Of a stretch of 64,000 nt of DNA, positions 42,101 to 57,100 are shown piece after piece. Positions within the stretch are counted from its first letter, which is position 1. Each line of letters begins with the position of its first letter. The notes under the pieces are model-generated. The model was given only the letters and a program-made list of their open reading frames with translations. It made no database searches and was not told the DNA's origin. This DNA comes from Nipponacmea schrenckii (lineage: Eukaryota > Mollusca > Gastropoda > Lottiidae): assembly GCA_030562195.1 (NCBI GenBank), contig CM060200.1, positions 35,533,468 through 35,597,467 on the forward strand, written 5' to 3'. A program made the position numbers and the translations under genes.

Positions 42101-45100
42101 AAAGGCTGCTCTTCGATGCTCTGCCTAATGTTCAGTCACATCTGATGCACACCTATGATTTTGAACATTTTAAACGGTAAAATTTTACTAGGTCACAATG
42201 AGATATGTGCGATATATGCATGTACACATTCCAATATCATACACACAATTGTTAGAGCAACATTCATGCATTATTATCATTGATTTTGGTCACATCACAT
42301 GGTAGTTATAATAAACCTTAAGCAAGCACTGCAACAACACACATGTCCAAACATTTAAACTATAACAAAATAATAATTTGGTTATTTGAACCCCCCAAAG
42401 AGACAGGGCTGTTGGTAAAATCAATTACATGACAGGCTATGTTTGAAAGGAATATTTATTAAGAAAGGTTTTGTGTTTTAGTATTATGTATAAAATGGAA
42501 TGGTGGCTTTGAAGTCACTTGTCTCAGCATTAATCTAACATTTATTTTCATTCTCATATGGAAATAATGTCACATTCGATCTTGGGCTAACAATTCTGAG
42601 AGTAAATGTTTGTTCTCAAAGAATTATGAAGCTGTGTAATTGATCTAACAAATTCTCTAATTTGTGTATAAAACCAGTTTAGCTACTGAGTGTCATAACC
42701 AAAGGTTTTCTTTTACGTTTTTGAAAGTAAATGAAACAGACGACTTACTCAAATTTCGAGTACATTGTAGTTCATACTTAAAGTTAAAATTAAGCCCAAC
42801 TTAAGTGAAAGTGTAAGTTTAAATACTATCGTTACATACAGAATTAGAAATTATGAAAAGAAGAAGTGTGCTGATTCCAGAATATCATCCTGTGTTTGTG
42901 ATTGGAAATATTAAGGAAATATGACAATGTATGAAGAAAATGACTTAAAGACCAAAATACTGGAAGGGGACCTCAGATATCAGAACTACAATCAGACATG
43001 ACAGTAATGAGTCCTACAATATAACCAAAATTCTGTATTAAACAGACTGAACTGTAAAACTAATGAATTCACACAGACTAATATTTCATTAGCTAATTTG
43101 TAGTCATTCTAAATATTTCATTATACTAAAGAAATTCAAAACTTCTTTGATGTTATTTTTCCAATTTCCTCTTCGGTGCCATGAAATTTATTGGTACTTT
43201 ATTGGAATTGTTGGAAATTATAAAAGTTCTATCCAGTGCAATACAATTCTATTGACTATATTATATTCTCAATATTTCTGAGGATGTCAATTTATTGGAA
43301 TTATAACAACCACATCAGCGCATTACACTTCAGACGATATTGATAGTATTGTCTAGTCAAATAATCATTTTTTAAAGCAGAGATGAAATCAATTAGATCT
43401 TCACTTGAACCCTTTAAAGGAAACTTTTCAATTGGCAAGTTGAGATGGAACAGTGGAATAATATTCACAACCAAATTTTTTTAAGATATTAAAATTATAA
43501 AAAAACAAAAAAACTTTGTTTAAGTCATGGTTGACAACATGCCTCAAAATAAAACTGAGCCATTTCCTTTTACTAAGCTACATTCTGTCTCCAAAATATT
43601 TGTATGCAATTCACTTTTTGCAGTTCTTGTATTTATAAATGTACTTGGGCACATTTCCAAAAGTGACATAGACATATTTCCTTTTATTATATCTGTATTA
43701 ATAGCTCTGTTAATAATTTACAATACGTAACAATAGAATTATATCATTCTGTTAATGTGCACTATTGATTTCTAGTTCAATCTTAATATCAATCAAGATA
43801 ATTATCATTGTTACATAAGTGCTTTCACCATTGTGCAACCAGACACTCCTTTATCATGAAGGTTTAATCAGTCAGATGTATTGGAGATAAATTTATTGTC
43901 CAGTGGGTTTAAGTAAGAGTTGGCGTGAAATCCAGCATCTGCACCTACAATCTAACTGAAATATTCGTAATTCCAAAATTTTGACATCACTCAATGTTAA
44001 AACAAATTAAAAAGTTTACTACTGCTATATGAAATATATTTTGCACCATATTTTACCTCCAATTGGCTTGTTGATGCTGTTTGGAATTTGGTAACAACTC
44101 ATTCTATGTAAGTATGGAAACATATATTTGTCATTAGAGGACTCATAAAGATGAGAATACCAAAAGTGTTAATTTGGGGATGAAAACTGATTTGGGACGC
44201 ACAATCAAATTAAAAATTGCTATTTTCTATATTTGTATCGCATATTTCTTTGATGCTCATGTACTTGATCCGTAGAACAAAGATCTGTCCATCTAATGAA
44301 CATGTTCTTTTTGGATTTTTAGACGAAATTTATATTGAAATATTGTGTTATTTGTTTTTTTCATCCATTGTATAGCCCTATGAGCTGAATGTTAGACAGG
44401 ACCATGTCCTTGTTTTTTGGACCTTATTATGACCGTTGTAAAATAAAGAGTTTATTATAATTATTATTATGTAAGAAATTGTCTGAATATAATAAAACTT
44501 GTGCATATTTCTTGAATGACACTAGCTGTCGATGTGCATTTTGATATACAAATTCCCTCATTAATAGTAAATCCTTTCTTGGAGAATCATAATGGCATCT
44601 AAATGGAGGTCACAAGTATAAATATGCTATGTTATGGAAAGAACTGACATTTGCATAATATGCAATAAAATACAAATGTTTTTTGTAACCACTGATAAAT
44701 GATGCCAAACATCTGTCAGTAAATGTAAATTATGTTTTTTTTCTGCCATCAAAAAGTATAAACAATAATTGTTGGAAGGACAATGAAAAAGAAAATATGT
44801 CATTCAGATGAACATGAGTAATATCATATTGTTTTCACAATTCTTAATAATTCATTGAAGGAAGAAAACTAAATCCAGAAGCTTGTCCTAGATTGTTCAT
44901 GTTTATAAAGCATACTATATGGATTGTACTTGAAGATGTTTCAAGTTTACTCTCTTTAGTCAGTGCATGAGGCTCAATATTGTGCTGTTGTTTTCTAATT
45001 AACTTTGATTTGCCTTTGCAGTCATTTCATTTTCAGCAGTGGGGTTATGTCGTTATCTATTTTTGAAATAATGCAAACTAGAGCTGAGTACAGGGCTATG

Positions 45101-48100
45101 CTTAGCCATTGACATTTTGCCCCATAGCTTTAAGTACCTTGTGCACTTGAATACTTTTCACCCGTTGTTCTCTCAACCGCTTTTTGTAAAAGACAAACTG
45201 TGAAATTGTTCAATCTATTGTTTTATGCTTGAAGTTTTAAGTATAATATCAAATACAGCATCTTTTTTTGTATTCCATTGTAATGTGCTTGAATTCAAAT
45301 TATCTAACTTGCCTTTAATAAAGTTGTCCGCCTTCAACTTTCAGAGATATGCATAATTGAAAATAGGTGGTTTTAGATATTAATGTGGACTATTGTGTGA
45401 CTTCTAATTAACTTAGAGAAAAAATTCAAACAGAATTATAATGTACCGTATAATTCCGAGTATGGTGCGCACTTTGTTTACCCTAAAACGGGCCTAACAA
45501 AGAGGTGGTGCGCACTATATACAGTTAAATAAATTTGGACTATTTTTGTATAAATTCACATCTTTAAATTAATCTATAAAATTATATCCATAAACAAGAT
45601 TAGTGAAAAAGTAGAAATTACATCGGATAAAAGGTATTATGTAACTAAATTGCATCGTTTACTAACATTTGGTACGCCTTTAGAAACACTAGCATAGTTC
45701 TAATGAAGATAAGAAAAAATGGAAACGGTTTTGTAACTTTTCTCTATAAAAATTTTCCTTTTTCAAGTTTTTTTAATTCCGTCCGATAAATCTTATTACA
45801 AAAAAAATGAAACAATAAACCCGAAGTAAATCGATCCATAAATAAGCTCTACAGCTTCCACATGAATTTTTCCACATTATGCAATAAGTCACTTTTGGAC
45901 AACGAAATATTTCAAGTTAGATATTCATTTTTGATTCCAGCAAATTTTAAGATCTATGGTTAGAACAGATATACTCTTTTTCAGTTTGAGCTAGCGAGCT
46001 TCCTCCACCCCCCCCCCCCCCCAAAGCAAAGCAACCTCTCCCATTCAATCACAACAAGGCCTTTGTAAGGATACATGATTTGTGCACCTACCCGAGGACT
46101 AAATAAGTTATTAATTATTTGGAGATAAACTATTCATTAAATTTTATTTAAGAACAGCAATTAATCACACTTAGCAGTTATCATATCACAGTCTTTACCT
46201 CACTATATCCCTTTCAACTCACAGACGAGAAATTAAAAGAAAATTACCTGAATCTGATAGTTGGTAAATGGTTTTAATCCGGTAAGAACATATGTAACTG
46301 TATCATTAGAGGATCTGTGTTCAGTTCCTATAGCAGTTGTAGACACACCTTCCCAATACATGATACTATAAATAACTTCTTTACTAAATGTTGGTTTTGG
46401 TCTGGTCCAGGAGAATGTTAATGATGTACTGCCACGCTGAACTAGAGTTAATCCTTCTGGTTTACCAGGAACTGAAAGTTTATAAAATGAATGTTATTGC
46501 AAATTTAAGATGACAACCACATCTCTACCATTTTCATTCACTTATTTGAATTTTTTATTGTGTTCTTTGACCTTAAAATGATTTTTCTTTCTAATTCTTG
46601 TTTCGTGTTTCAAAATATCAACAACAAAATTCAAATCTTACTTGTAACAGGTGTGGTCACACATTTACTATTAGAAAAGGCACTTTGAAAACCATCATCA
46701 TTTTCGTATCGTACTTTTACACAAAATGTTGTATAAGGATCAAGATTTGGTATAACCGCAGTCTGTGTTCTAGCTGGTACATTGATCATCTTGGTCTGCT
46801 CTGAACCATCATCATGAGCTAAATGTATTGTATAAAACTTAATCTCTTTACAATTAATACTGTGTTGGTCTGGATTCTAAAAGAACAAAAGGTGAAGGAA
46901 GGTGAAAACAAATTGTATAAGGATCAAGATTTGGTATAACCACAGTCTGTCTTCTAGCTGGTACATTGATCATCTTGGTCTGCTCTGAACCATCATCATG
47001 AGCTAAATGTATTGTATAAAACTTAATCTCTTTACAATTAATACTGTGTTGGTCTGGATTCTAAAAGAACAAAAGGTGAAGGAAGGTGAAAACAAATTTA
47101 TCTAGATCTAACAAGAAATGTACAGACTTTCAGTCAGATTAACATATTTACTAACCTGCCATGATAAGGTTATCGTAGTTCTTGGTACAGATCCATTAAT
47201 TTGTTTTCTGGCTTCAACATCCTTTAATCTAGGTGCTTGATCTGGTTCTAGAAAAAAAAAAATAAGAAAATAACCAATATCCATTTTTTGGATGAAATCA
47301 TTTTGAATTTTATAATTCTTTCCCACATTCACCATGTAAGAATGGAATTATTCTGAAATTGACCACAAGATTGGACCCCATTCTTCTTTTCACAAATTTA
47401 TTTTTGTACACATCCATAATAGTTACTTTTACATGTTCGCATGAATTTCTGCAAAACAACAACGTTATCAACACACAAACACGAAATAAATCAAGTAGAT
47501 AACTCACGTGTACAAGCAGTAGTAAAATGTATAACAGGGCCTGGAGGTCCATCACCACTATTTCCTTCTCTACTAGTTACTATGTATATTGCATATTCTG
47601 TATAGGGCATCAGTTCTGTTATAACATATCTACATGATACACTACAGGATGAGTCATATACCACCCCTGTCTTCTGGTAGGATTTACTTCCTTAAATCAT
47701 AAAATATAAATAAATTTGCAATTGGCATTATCGATTTCAATGTCAATTTTAATGGACGGCATCACTAAACTGTGGATTCCAAAACAAATAGAAACATAAT
47801 GTATAAGCAATCTTAGTGGACGGCATCACTAAACTGTGGATTCCAAACCAAATAGAAACATAATGTATAAGCAATCTTAGTGGACGGCATCACTAAACTG
47901 TGGATTCCAAACCAAATAGAAACATAATGTATAAGCAATCTTAGTGGACGGCATCACTAAACTGTGGATTCCAAACCAAATAGAAACATTAAGCCTAAGC
48001 AAATTTGCAATTGGCACTATCAATTTTAATGTCAATCTTAATGGACGGCATCAGTAAACTGTGGATTCCAAACCAAAAAGAGACATTAAGCCTAAGCAAA

Positions 48101-51100
48101 TTTGCAATTGGCACTATCAATTTTAATTTCAATCTTAATGGACGCCATCACTAAACTGTGGATTCCAAAGAAAATAGAAACATTAAGCCTAAGCAAATTT
48201 GCAACAGGCATTATCAATTTTAATGCCAATCTTAATGGACGCCATCACTAAACTGAAGATTCCAAACCAAATAGAAACATTAAGCCTAAGCAAATTTGCA
48301 ACTGGCATTATCAATTTCAATGTCAATCTTAATGGACGCCATCACTAAACTGAAGATTCCAAACCAAATAGAAACATTAAGCCTAAGCAAATTTGCAACT
48401 GGCATTATCAATTTTAATGTCAATCTTAATGGACGCCATCACTAAACTGAAGATTCCAAACCAAATAGAAACATTAAGCCTAAGCAAATTTGCAACTGGC
48501 ATTATCAATTTTAATGTCAATCTTAATGGACGCCATCACTAAACTTGAAGATTCCAAACCAAATAGAAACATTAAGCCTAAGCAAATTTGCAACGGGCAT
48601 TATCAATTTTAATGTCAATCTTAATGGATGCCATCACTAAACTGTGGATTCCAAACCAAATAGAAACATTAAGCCTGAGCAAATTTGCAACAGGCATTGT
48701 CAATCTTACTAAGAATCTGAATGGACGCCATCACTAAACTGAGGATTGCAAATCAGAAAGTAACCAGTAGTACAGTCATGTGTTTGCCTAATTTTTTTTC
48801 AAAGCTTTAGTTCGAAAGGTTTCATTTTTTAGGTGTCACTTCTGCTTCTGCAAAATGAGTTAAATAGACAAATGTCATAATAACCAACCTTTTGGTCTCA
48901 GAAAGACACTATATGTGACAACATGGCCATCACCACTATCCCCCTGGTCTTTATTCCATTTTCTCCATTGTATTGTAACATTATGAGCTGTGGTTGTACC
49001 TTCTACTATAACTGGTGGTGATATTACTCTGGGTAGTTCTGTTAAAAATAAACAGATGTTGGTAGATAGATAATAGAAACATTAAATGCATTTTGTTGCA
49101 AAATATATTATTTACGTCAAAGATTAGTATAAAGTTCATATCATAAGGAGTAAACTTACACTTTCCTATAAAAATCACAATCCATAAATGAAGGTTCCAA
49201 AAGAAACATTATCATCACAGTGTATGATATCCGATGGAATTCCTCAGGGATCCATTTTAGGACCTATTCATTTCAATATTTTCATAAATGATCTCCCACT
49301 TAACTTGAAATGTCATTGGGACTTATTCGCTGATGATACGACTGTCTATTCTAGTAATTCCTCTGTATTTCAAATTCAAACAAATCTTCAACATGATACA
49401 AACGAAATAGTCAAATGGTGTACGAATAATTCAATGATAATTAATGAAAACAAATCAAAATGTATGCTTATAACCACTAAACAAAGAAAAGCTCGTATGA
49501 ATATCGATAAACTAAATATTTCTGTTAACAGTGCTACAATTGAAAATGTCTCAAAATTTAAACTTTTAGGTGTTGTATTTAACAATAATATGGACTGGAA
49601 AGATCACATACAACATATTAAAAATGTTATAAGCACTAAACTATACCAATTGAGAAAAATTAAAGGCTTCTTATCTCAATCTCATCGTTCTGTATTTTAT
49701 AAAGTCTATATTCAACCTATATTTGATTATTGTAGTCCAATCTGGGATAAATTCGATTCTAAATCAGCTAATATTATCAACAAACTATTTAAAATTGCAT
49801 CTAAATTAATTGTAGGAATCTGCACTAATAAAAGTGTCGTCTTAAAAACATTGTCTAAACTCAATATAGTAGATATCTTCTCGAGACATAAACTAAATTC
49901 CTTAAAATATATCTATAAAATATTGAATAATCAGTGCCCCACATATCTGTCTAAAATATTTCAATTCCATACTACTCCTTACACTAATATCAATAAAAGA
50001 CTAAAACTTCCAAAGCTACGACTTTCCCTTACCAAATGTAGCTTAAGTTTTAAGGGATCAAGCCTGTGGAATAGTCTTCCTGCCAATCTCAAAATATTAA
50101 ACAACAATCCCAAAATGTTTTACAAAAATATATCAGCTTACATTTCCAAATCAAATATTAAGATATTTTGATTATATTTGTATATACATCTACTATTAAC
50201 AGTTACAACATGTTTCTTTTATTATCAATTTTATATTGCCTGTATATTTGTTGTTGATTGATTTTGTTTGTATGTATATATGTATATATGAAATGCAAGA
50301 GAGGCTCCCCGGCCTAATTTCTTACCCGAATAAAGTGATTATTATTATTATTATAAAGAAAAGGGAGGTAGACATAAAGTGAGTAAAAATGTTTCCTGGA
50401 TCAATAAAGTAACAAATAAATGGAATGACCATCGTAACACGCCCACGCTTATAATGGCAGCCAATATGTCCGGGAGGTTAACAAGAATTATCGGTAAATG
50501 AAAGATTTTTCTTGAATTTTAAATACTCTCACAATAAATTTCATCCAAATCCATCACGAAAATCAGCTCTCTCCACAAAGAATTAAAAATCAAGGGCAAT
50601 AATTCATTTTAATATTTTTCAATTGGTCTGATTTTTAATAGGCTTCATCCGTAGGTGGTTACAAAGACTCACACCAAGTTTCGTCAAAATCCATCAAGAA
50701 ACCAGCTCTCTATCGTGTCCGCAATGAATCCAAGAACAAGGGCAATAACTCATAGAAAATAGTTTTTGATTGGTCTGATTTTTAATAGGATTCATCCTTG
50801 AGTGATTACAAACACTCACACAAAATTTCATTAAAATTCATCAAGAAACCAGCTCTCTATCGTGTCCAAAACAATTATGGACGGAAGGACGGACCGACGG
50901 ACGGACGGACGGACGGACGGACGGACGGACAGACCGGGGCGACGACTATATACGCCCACATTAATGTGTGGGCGTATAAAAAAGCAAGGTGTTTCTCAGA
51001 GATTTAGTGTCATTTGATATAATTGTTGCTCCACACCTAACTATCAATTCCTAATATGTGTTGCTAAATTGAAAACCATTACTTCAGGTTTTCTAAGACT

Positions 51101-54100
51101 TGAATTTCTGAGAAATGTTTCCAGAAAATAAAATCACATTTGCTTGTTCTTGTTAAATTAAATTAAATTGATTTGTGGCTGTCCCTGCCTTTTTTTTCTT
51201 TTTTTGATAAAAGTCTGAAATTGCATAAAATCTGAAGCTTGAAGAAAAACCAAACATTAAAACGAGTTCATATTTGATTCAGCACACTCACATTGACTAA
51301 AAACAAGTATTTCCTTAAATGCAACATAGTGTTCCCCATTGTAATTTTCCACATAAATTCAAATTACTCGTTGAAATAAAACCCAGTCTTTTGTCAGATT
51401 GTAATACAACTTCTACTCCCGATTTTGCCATTTTTTGGGTGACATTTTTGAATTGTCTTGTCTTGTATGGATTTTTATTACAACTGCAGTTAGTATTTCT
51501 ACTAATATATACCAGAGTTAGAACCTATTTAAATACCATATAAATTTCTGTTATTCTCTTCCTATTATCAGATCTTAAATATATACATGTATTTATAAAT
51601 CGCTAGAGGCGCCATTATACACATTATTTCTATTCTATTAGAGATAGTCTAATCTATAAAGCCACAATGCAATTGAACAATTGATAGTTACCTAATAAAC
51701 AAACAATGGCACAAAAAAATCATTATTGTTATCATACATATATCAAATTAATAATGCTTTAACTTAATATAACATTGGCTTTGAATGATGGTAAATTTGA
51801 TAACACTTTAACTTTATTTGATCATACAGTATATAACAAGGGTTTCAACCTGGGGTAAATTGTTCTATTCAGCAAAGCCATATTTTCAGACAGATAAGAA
51901 TTAATAAGGGGAGTGAAAATGAGGGGGTAATGCCATCCATGAGGGATCCTGGAAGGATTAATAAAAAATGAATTAAGTAATCTGATAATAATACTCGGAT
52001 TGAAGTATTACTTCGACTTGAATTGATGTAATCTGATAATACTTCTACTTCGATTGAAGTAATATGATACTTCTAAGACATGGATTGATGTAATCTGGTA
52101 ATACTTCTACTTGGATTGAAGTAATATGATACCACTAAGACTTGGATTGAAGTAATATGATAATACTTCTACCTGGATTGAAGTAATATGATACCACTAA
52201 GACTTGGATTGGTCTAATCTGATAATACTTCTACTTGGATTGAAGTAATATGATACCACTAAGACTTGGATTGAAGTAATATGATACCACTAAGACATGG
52301 ATTGATGTAATCTGGTAATACTTCTACTTGGATTGAAGTAATATGATACCACTAAGACTTGGATTGATGTAATCTGATAATACTTCTACTTGGATTGAAG
52401 TAATATGATACCAATAAGACTTGGATTGAAGTAATATGATACCACTAAGACATTGATTGATGTAATCTGGTAATACTTCTACTTGGATTGAAGTAATATG
52501 ATACCACTAAGACTTGGATTGATGTAGTCTGGTAATACTTCTACTTGGATTGAAGTAATATGATACCACTAAGACTTGGATTGATGTAATCTGGTAATAC
52601 TTCTACTTGGATTGAAGTAATATGATACCACTAAGACTTGATTGATTGATGTAATCTGGTAATACTTCTACTTGGATTGAAGTAATATGATACCTCTAAG
52701 ACTTGGATTGATGTAATCTGGTTATACTTCGTATTTACATGATTTGATAAATAATGCAACTTTGGATAACAGTAAATTGATATCATGGGCTATAGATATT
52801 GACAGTGCAGTGAATTTGTAGTTTAATTATCAGCTAATACTGACTCTGGATGACCTTCTATTTAAGAAATAAAATATTTTCAAATGAAAATTATTTCAAG
52901 GATCAAATTGTTTCAAGATGTAAAATTGATCTATTTCAAATAATTTCAGAATACATGTAATTATGAACTATTTATTACATCCAACTAACAGCTGGGTACT
53001 ATGTTCCTTAGGTAAAAATGATTGTTTTTGTATTAAAGTCTAAGCAGAAAATTGATCAGGCTATTGATCCTAATAGTGTTCAATCATTGTAAATACTGAT
53101 GACTCATAATATTGGTGTCAAAATTATTTTCTAGACAATAAAACAAAGAATAATACAGACTATCATAAAAAAAGTTCTTTCAATCTGACAATATATCCAT
53201 GATTATTGTATAAAAAAACATCAATATTTAACAATGAATAAAATAAAATATAACACATTTGAACATCGAAACTTTTATGCCTTTTAATGCATTCAAAAAA
53301 CTAATTCATTTTATACAAATTTGAACCAAAGCTTAACTTATTCATAAATCAAAATATGATTTTCTTTAAATTACATTTACAACATTAAGATATGTAAAAG
53401 ACAAGATTTTAAGACAAGATTTCAAGTAAATGCCTCTGCTTATTTTCAGGTATTGAAAACAAAGTATTTTCCTAAATATAAAAAGTTTATTTCTGTCTGA
53501 AAATCAAACACCAAACTCAATAAAATTGTTTTATAGACCATATAGGCCTAATACTCAATATTTTTGAATTACAAATTGACTTATATTAACTTTTTAATAT
53601 AAAACAGACTTTCATTATCTTGATTTATTCTGTGTTGAATTATTTTTTTTTACAATAGACTACAGTTTTGCCTTTTCCATATTTTTTCTTTTCAAATATG
53701 TTTAAGAGTGGTTTGTTCTGTCTTATAGATGTTCAGGATTCAGTGCTTTTATTGTTTTTTTTTTTTTTTTTTTTTTTTTCAGCGGGAACACTTTTATAAT
53801 TGTGTGTCTTGAAGGGCAATATTTAGAAGCAACTACCTAGCTTATACGTCCAAAGCACAGCATATTCTACATATTTCAATATATTTTAAAATCCCTCTAC
53901 TGACCAAAACTTCCAAAACTTACCATAAGTTTCTGCAACAACAGTCATCTGAGTTGATCCTGCGGTAGCTTTTACCACACACATAAACCTATCACCACTC
54001 ATTACATAGTCAGCTACAAAATGATTTATTCTGGTATACAGGTACTTTTCAAGAATTCTCGAACCAAGCAGAGTTATTTTCCTACCCATAGGACCAACCA

Positions 54101-57100
54101 ATTTAATCTCATTTTCATAAGGTGTAGGAAATGCAGCTACTGTACAGTTGAACTCTGAACTTTGACCTGGGTTTACCTTGGTGTTTTTGAAAGAAACAAT
54201 TCTTGGTTCTGTCACTGTAAAAAAGTTTTAAATCTAAATTAATTTTTCTATGATGTGAAAAAAATATATTATTCACATTTTAGCTTATTGAGCTTGTTTT
54301 GAGAGCTAAAATGACTTAAAAAATATAATTATCAGGTATTTATTTTAGCAATCAAGCATTCAAACAAAGTGCTACTGTTTCACAATATCTCATTAATATC
54401 TGCTCTCAATGGTTTTGTGCCAAATATCTCTATGTGATTAAAAACAAAGTCAAAACGGTACCTGGTTCACAATAAGGAGGTTTAAAATATCCTTTACGAC
54501 ATGCACAGTTTCTAGTGGGACCAGTAAATCTATCACAGTCTCCAGGGTCTTGACAATGACATCTTTGTGAGCAATCCCATCCATAACGATTATCAGCACA
54601 CGAAATAGCTAGTTTATAAAATATCATCACACATTTTATACATGCAGAGTTTACAGGTATAGGAGTTCAATTTTCTACATCTTCATTTATTTTAGTTGCA
54701 CACCGTAATTGACATCAGTTGCTTGATTCCCATAATAATAACCCTCCTATTTCTTTCTACAATCTTAGAATTTATCCAACCAATATGGTCATGTAACTTT
54801 TGAGACTTTATTGAATCCTTATGCATTATCTTATCAAATTCAATAATACAGATTCTTTGTATCAAGGTTTAGTACAATATGCCTATGTGCCATGAATAAA
54901 CCTAGATTAATTTCCTAAAAGTTTACTCTTTTATTCCTTGAGTATTCCTACCAAATGTTGGAACACTTACGCAATGAGGAATCAAACAAATTATCCTTTT
55001 ATGGTATATGTAGATTGACAATAACTTTAAGTTAGTGAAACAAATTATAGATAATAATCTTATTTAAATCAAAACTCCTTATTCATTTATCAAAAACCTC
55101 AAAATCAAGCTCAATGACAACCAGTTTTTCTTTCAAATTAAGTCCAAAGTATTGTGAACCCTTAAGTAGTGTCAAGCTCACACAAATGATGGCATGTTAT
55201 ATTTAATATTTATTCAATAATGTATCGTATATAATTGCCGTAATATTAATGAATTGTGCAATCCTTATCAAATAGATCATAAAAATTGCAGCGGTTCAAA
55301 TAAAATACATGTAATATAAAAATTAATCCGATATCTTTTTCAATACATAGTCTTCAAAGGATGTTCACTTGATACATCCGACATTATGATATTATGGCCC
55401 TAGGGGAAAAAACAGCATGAACTGTGAGTCACTATGTTTTTTTAAGTGTCACTTAAAATGCCAGGGTTTGATAGGTATTGCATGAGAAGTGCCATGTAAC
55501 AGATCATTACAGGGCTATGAGATGGGATTTTTAATTGCTGATTATTCTTGCTGTCACAGGAAGTTTTCAAAGATCAATCCCAAAAGACATGTTCCACCAA
55601 CGACCATCCTGTAACGTGCCATGAGTCAAATGACCAATGTGTAAATGAGATGAGATTGCATGATTCAAATTCTACTCAATCATGAATGAAACAAACGAAA
55701 TCTACTCAAAATTCTGCAAATTCATTAAAAAAAGACCGCGTTAAAGGAGATGTTTCACTCTTAATCAGGATTGAACAATAATGCAACATGTAATATATTT
55801 GGTGTAAAGTAAAGTATATTTTTGCTACAGCAGAAAACAGTTAAATAAGCCAAGTATTTGTTCTTTTATTTAGTAGATACATCTCCTTTAAGTCTTTTAT
55901 CTATCATAATTTCACAATCCCATCAACAGAATCAAAACAGGTGCTATTGCGATGCAATTAATATGAAAGACCTACCAGTTTGACAATCGTAATCCTCCCA
56001 ACCGGCAGCACAACCCGATTGACATACACCCATAATACTATCACAATTCTCTGTGATATCACGACAATGACATTCTTTAGCACAATTATTGCCAAACCTT
56101 CCTGGAGGGCACACTAAAACATATAAAATTCTTGAAAATAAATCGTTCTCAAATTTTGAACAGTAGACGGTCTCTTATGAATCAAAACAGGTTGTCTGGC
56201 TAATTTAGGTGTTTTTGTTACTAGTTTCTATTCATACCAATTCTATATCCTGTCCCAATGTCAATCTCATACAGTCAATCTGGACTCACAGGAATCAAAG
56301 GCATTGTATGGAAATCAGAAATGACATTAAATAGAAACTATACAAGCCAGTCATGCTTTTTTTTAGATTTCTTTCAAACTCACCAGAAAATATCTAAAAC
56401 AAATAATACTGTAGTTGTATTATATTCACAAACATAAAAAAAGTTACCTACCACAATTATTAATATTACAATGTTCCCAACGAACTTTTCTATCGTTGGT
56501 ATAACACCATGGTTCATTAGAATCTTGTGTGGTACGGCAGAAATTCAAAGTGTATCGTCTCTCTGGGAAATCATGGGGTTTATAAGAATGTTGATGAGGA
56601 TATTGAGAATCCCATCTTTGACAGGTATATAATGATTTGGTCTGACGCTTACTTCCCATGTAATTTCTCTTCTGGCCATTATAATAACAATTGTTTGCTG
56701 AAAGAGGAAGGATACTTTCATAAATAATAATTCAAGTTGTTAAAAAAAAAAAAACTCTTAGAAACATAAGGCTTGCAGTGTCTGAAGTAAGGCCAGATTG
56801 TGATTCGAGGGAAATCCTGAAAAGGGACAGAGCCAATCCTGCTTAGTTTTTCTTTATCATAACTTCATATTTTAATCATAACAAATTTACATGTGAACAT
56901 ATAGATCTCCACCCAAAATCTCTCTCTAAACCCCTCTTCAAAATACAATGCCTAGAACCCAATTACAAATCTAACATTTGGGTTTCAATATTCCAATATT
57001 CATATTTACTATTTCCAGGTTAAACCTTGAAAACCTTTTAATATTATTGAGCACCACTCAGCCAAAATGTCCTCTTTTGATTTATGATCAGTGTTTTTTA

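Noticed and set aside
43527..43730. 67-codon plus-strand ORF with a hydrophobic end
   Set aside because: It is a short AT-rich frame in an intron with no splice or family support.
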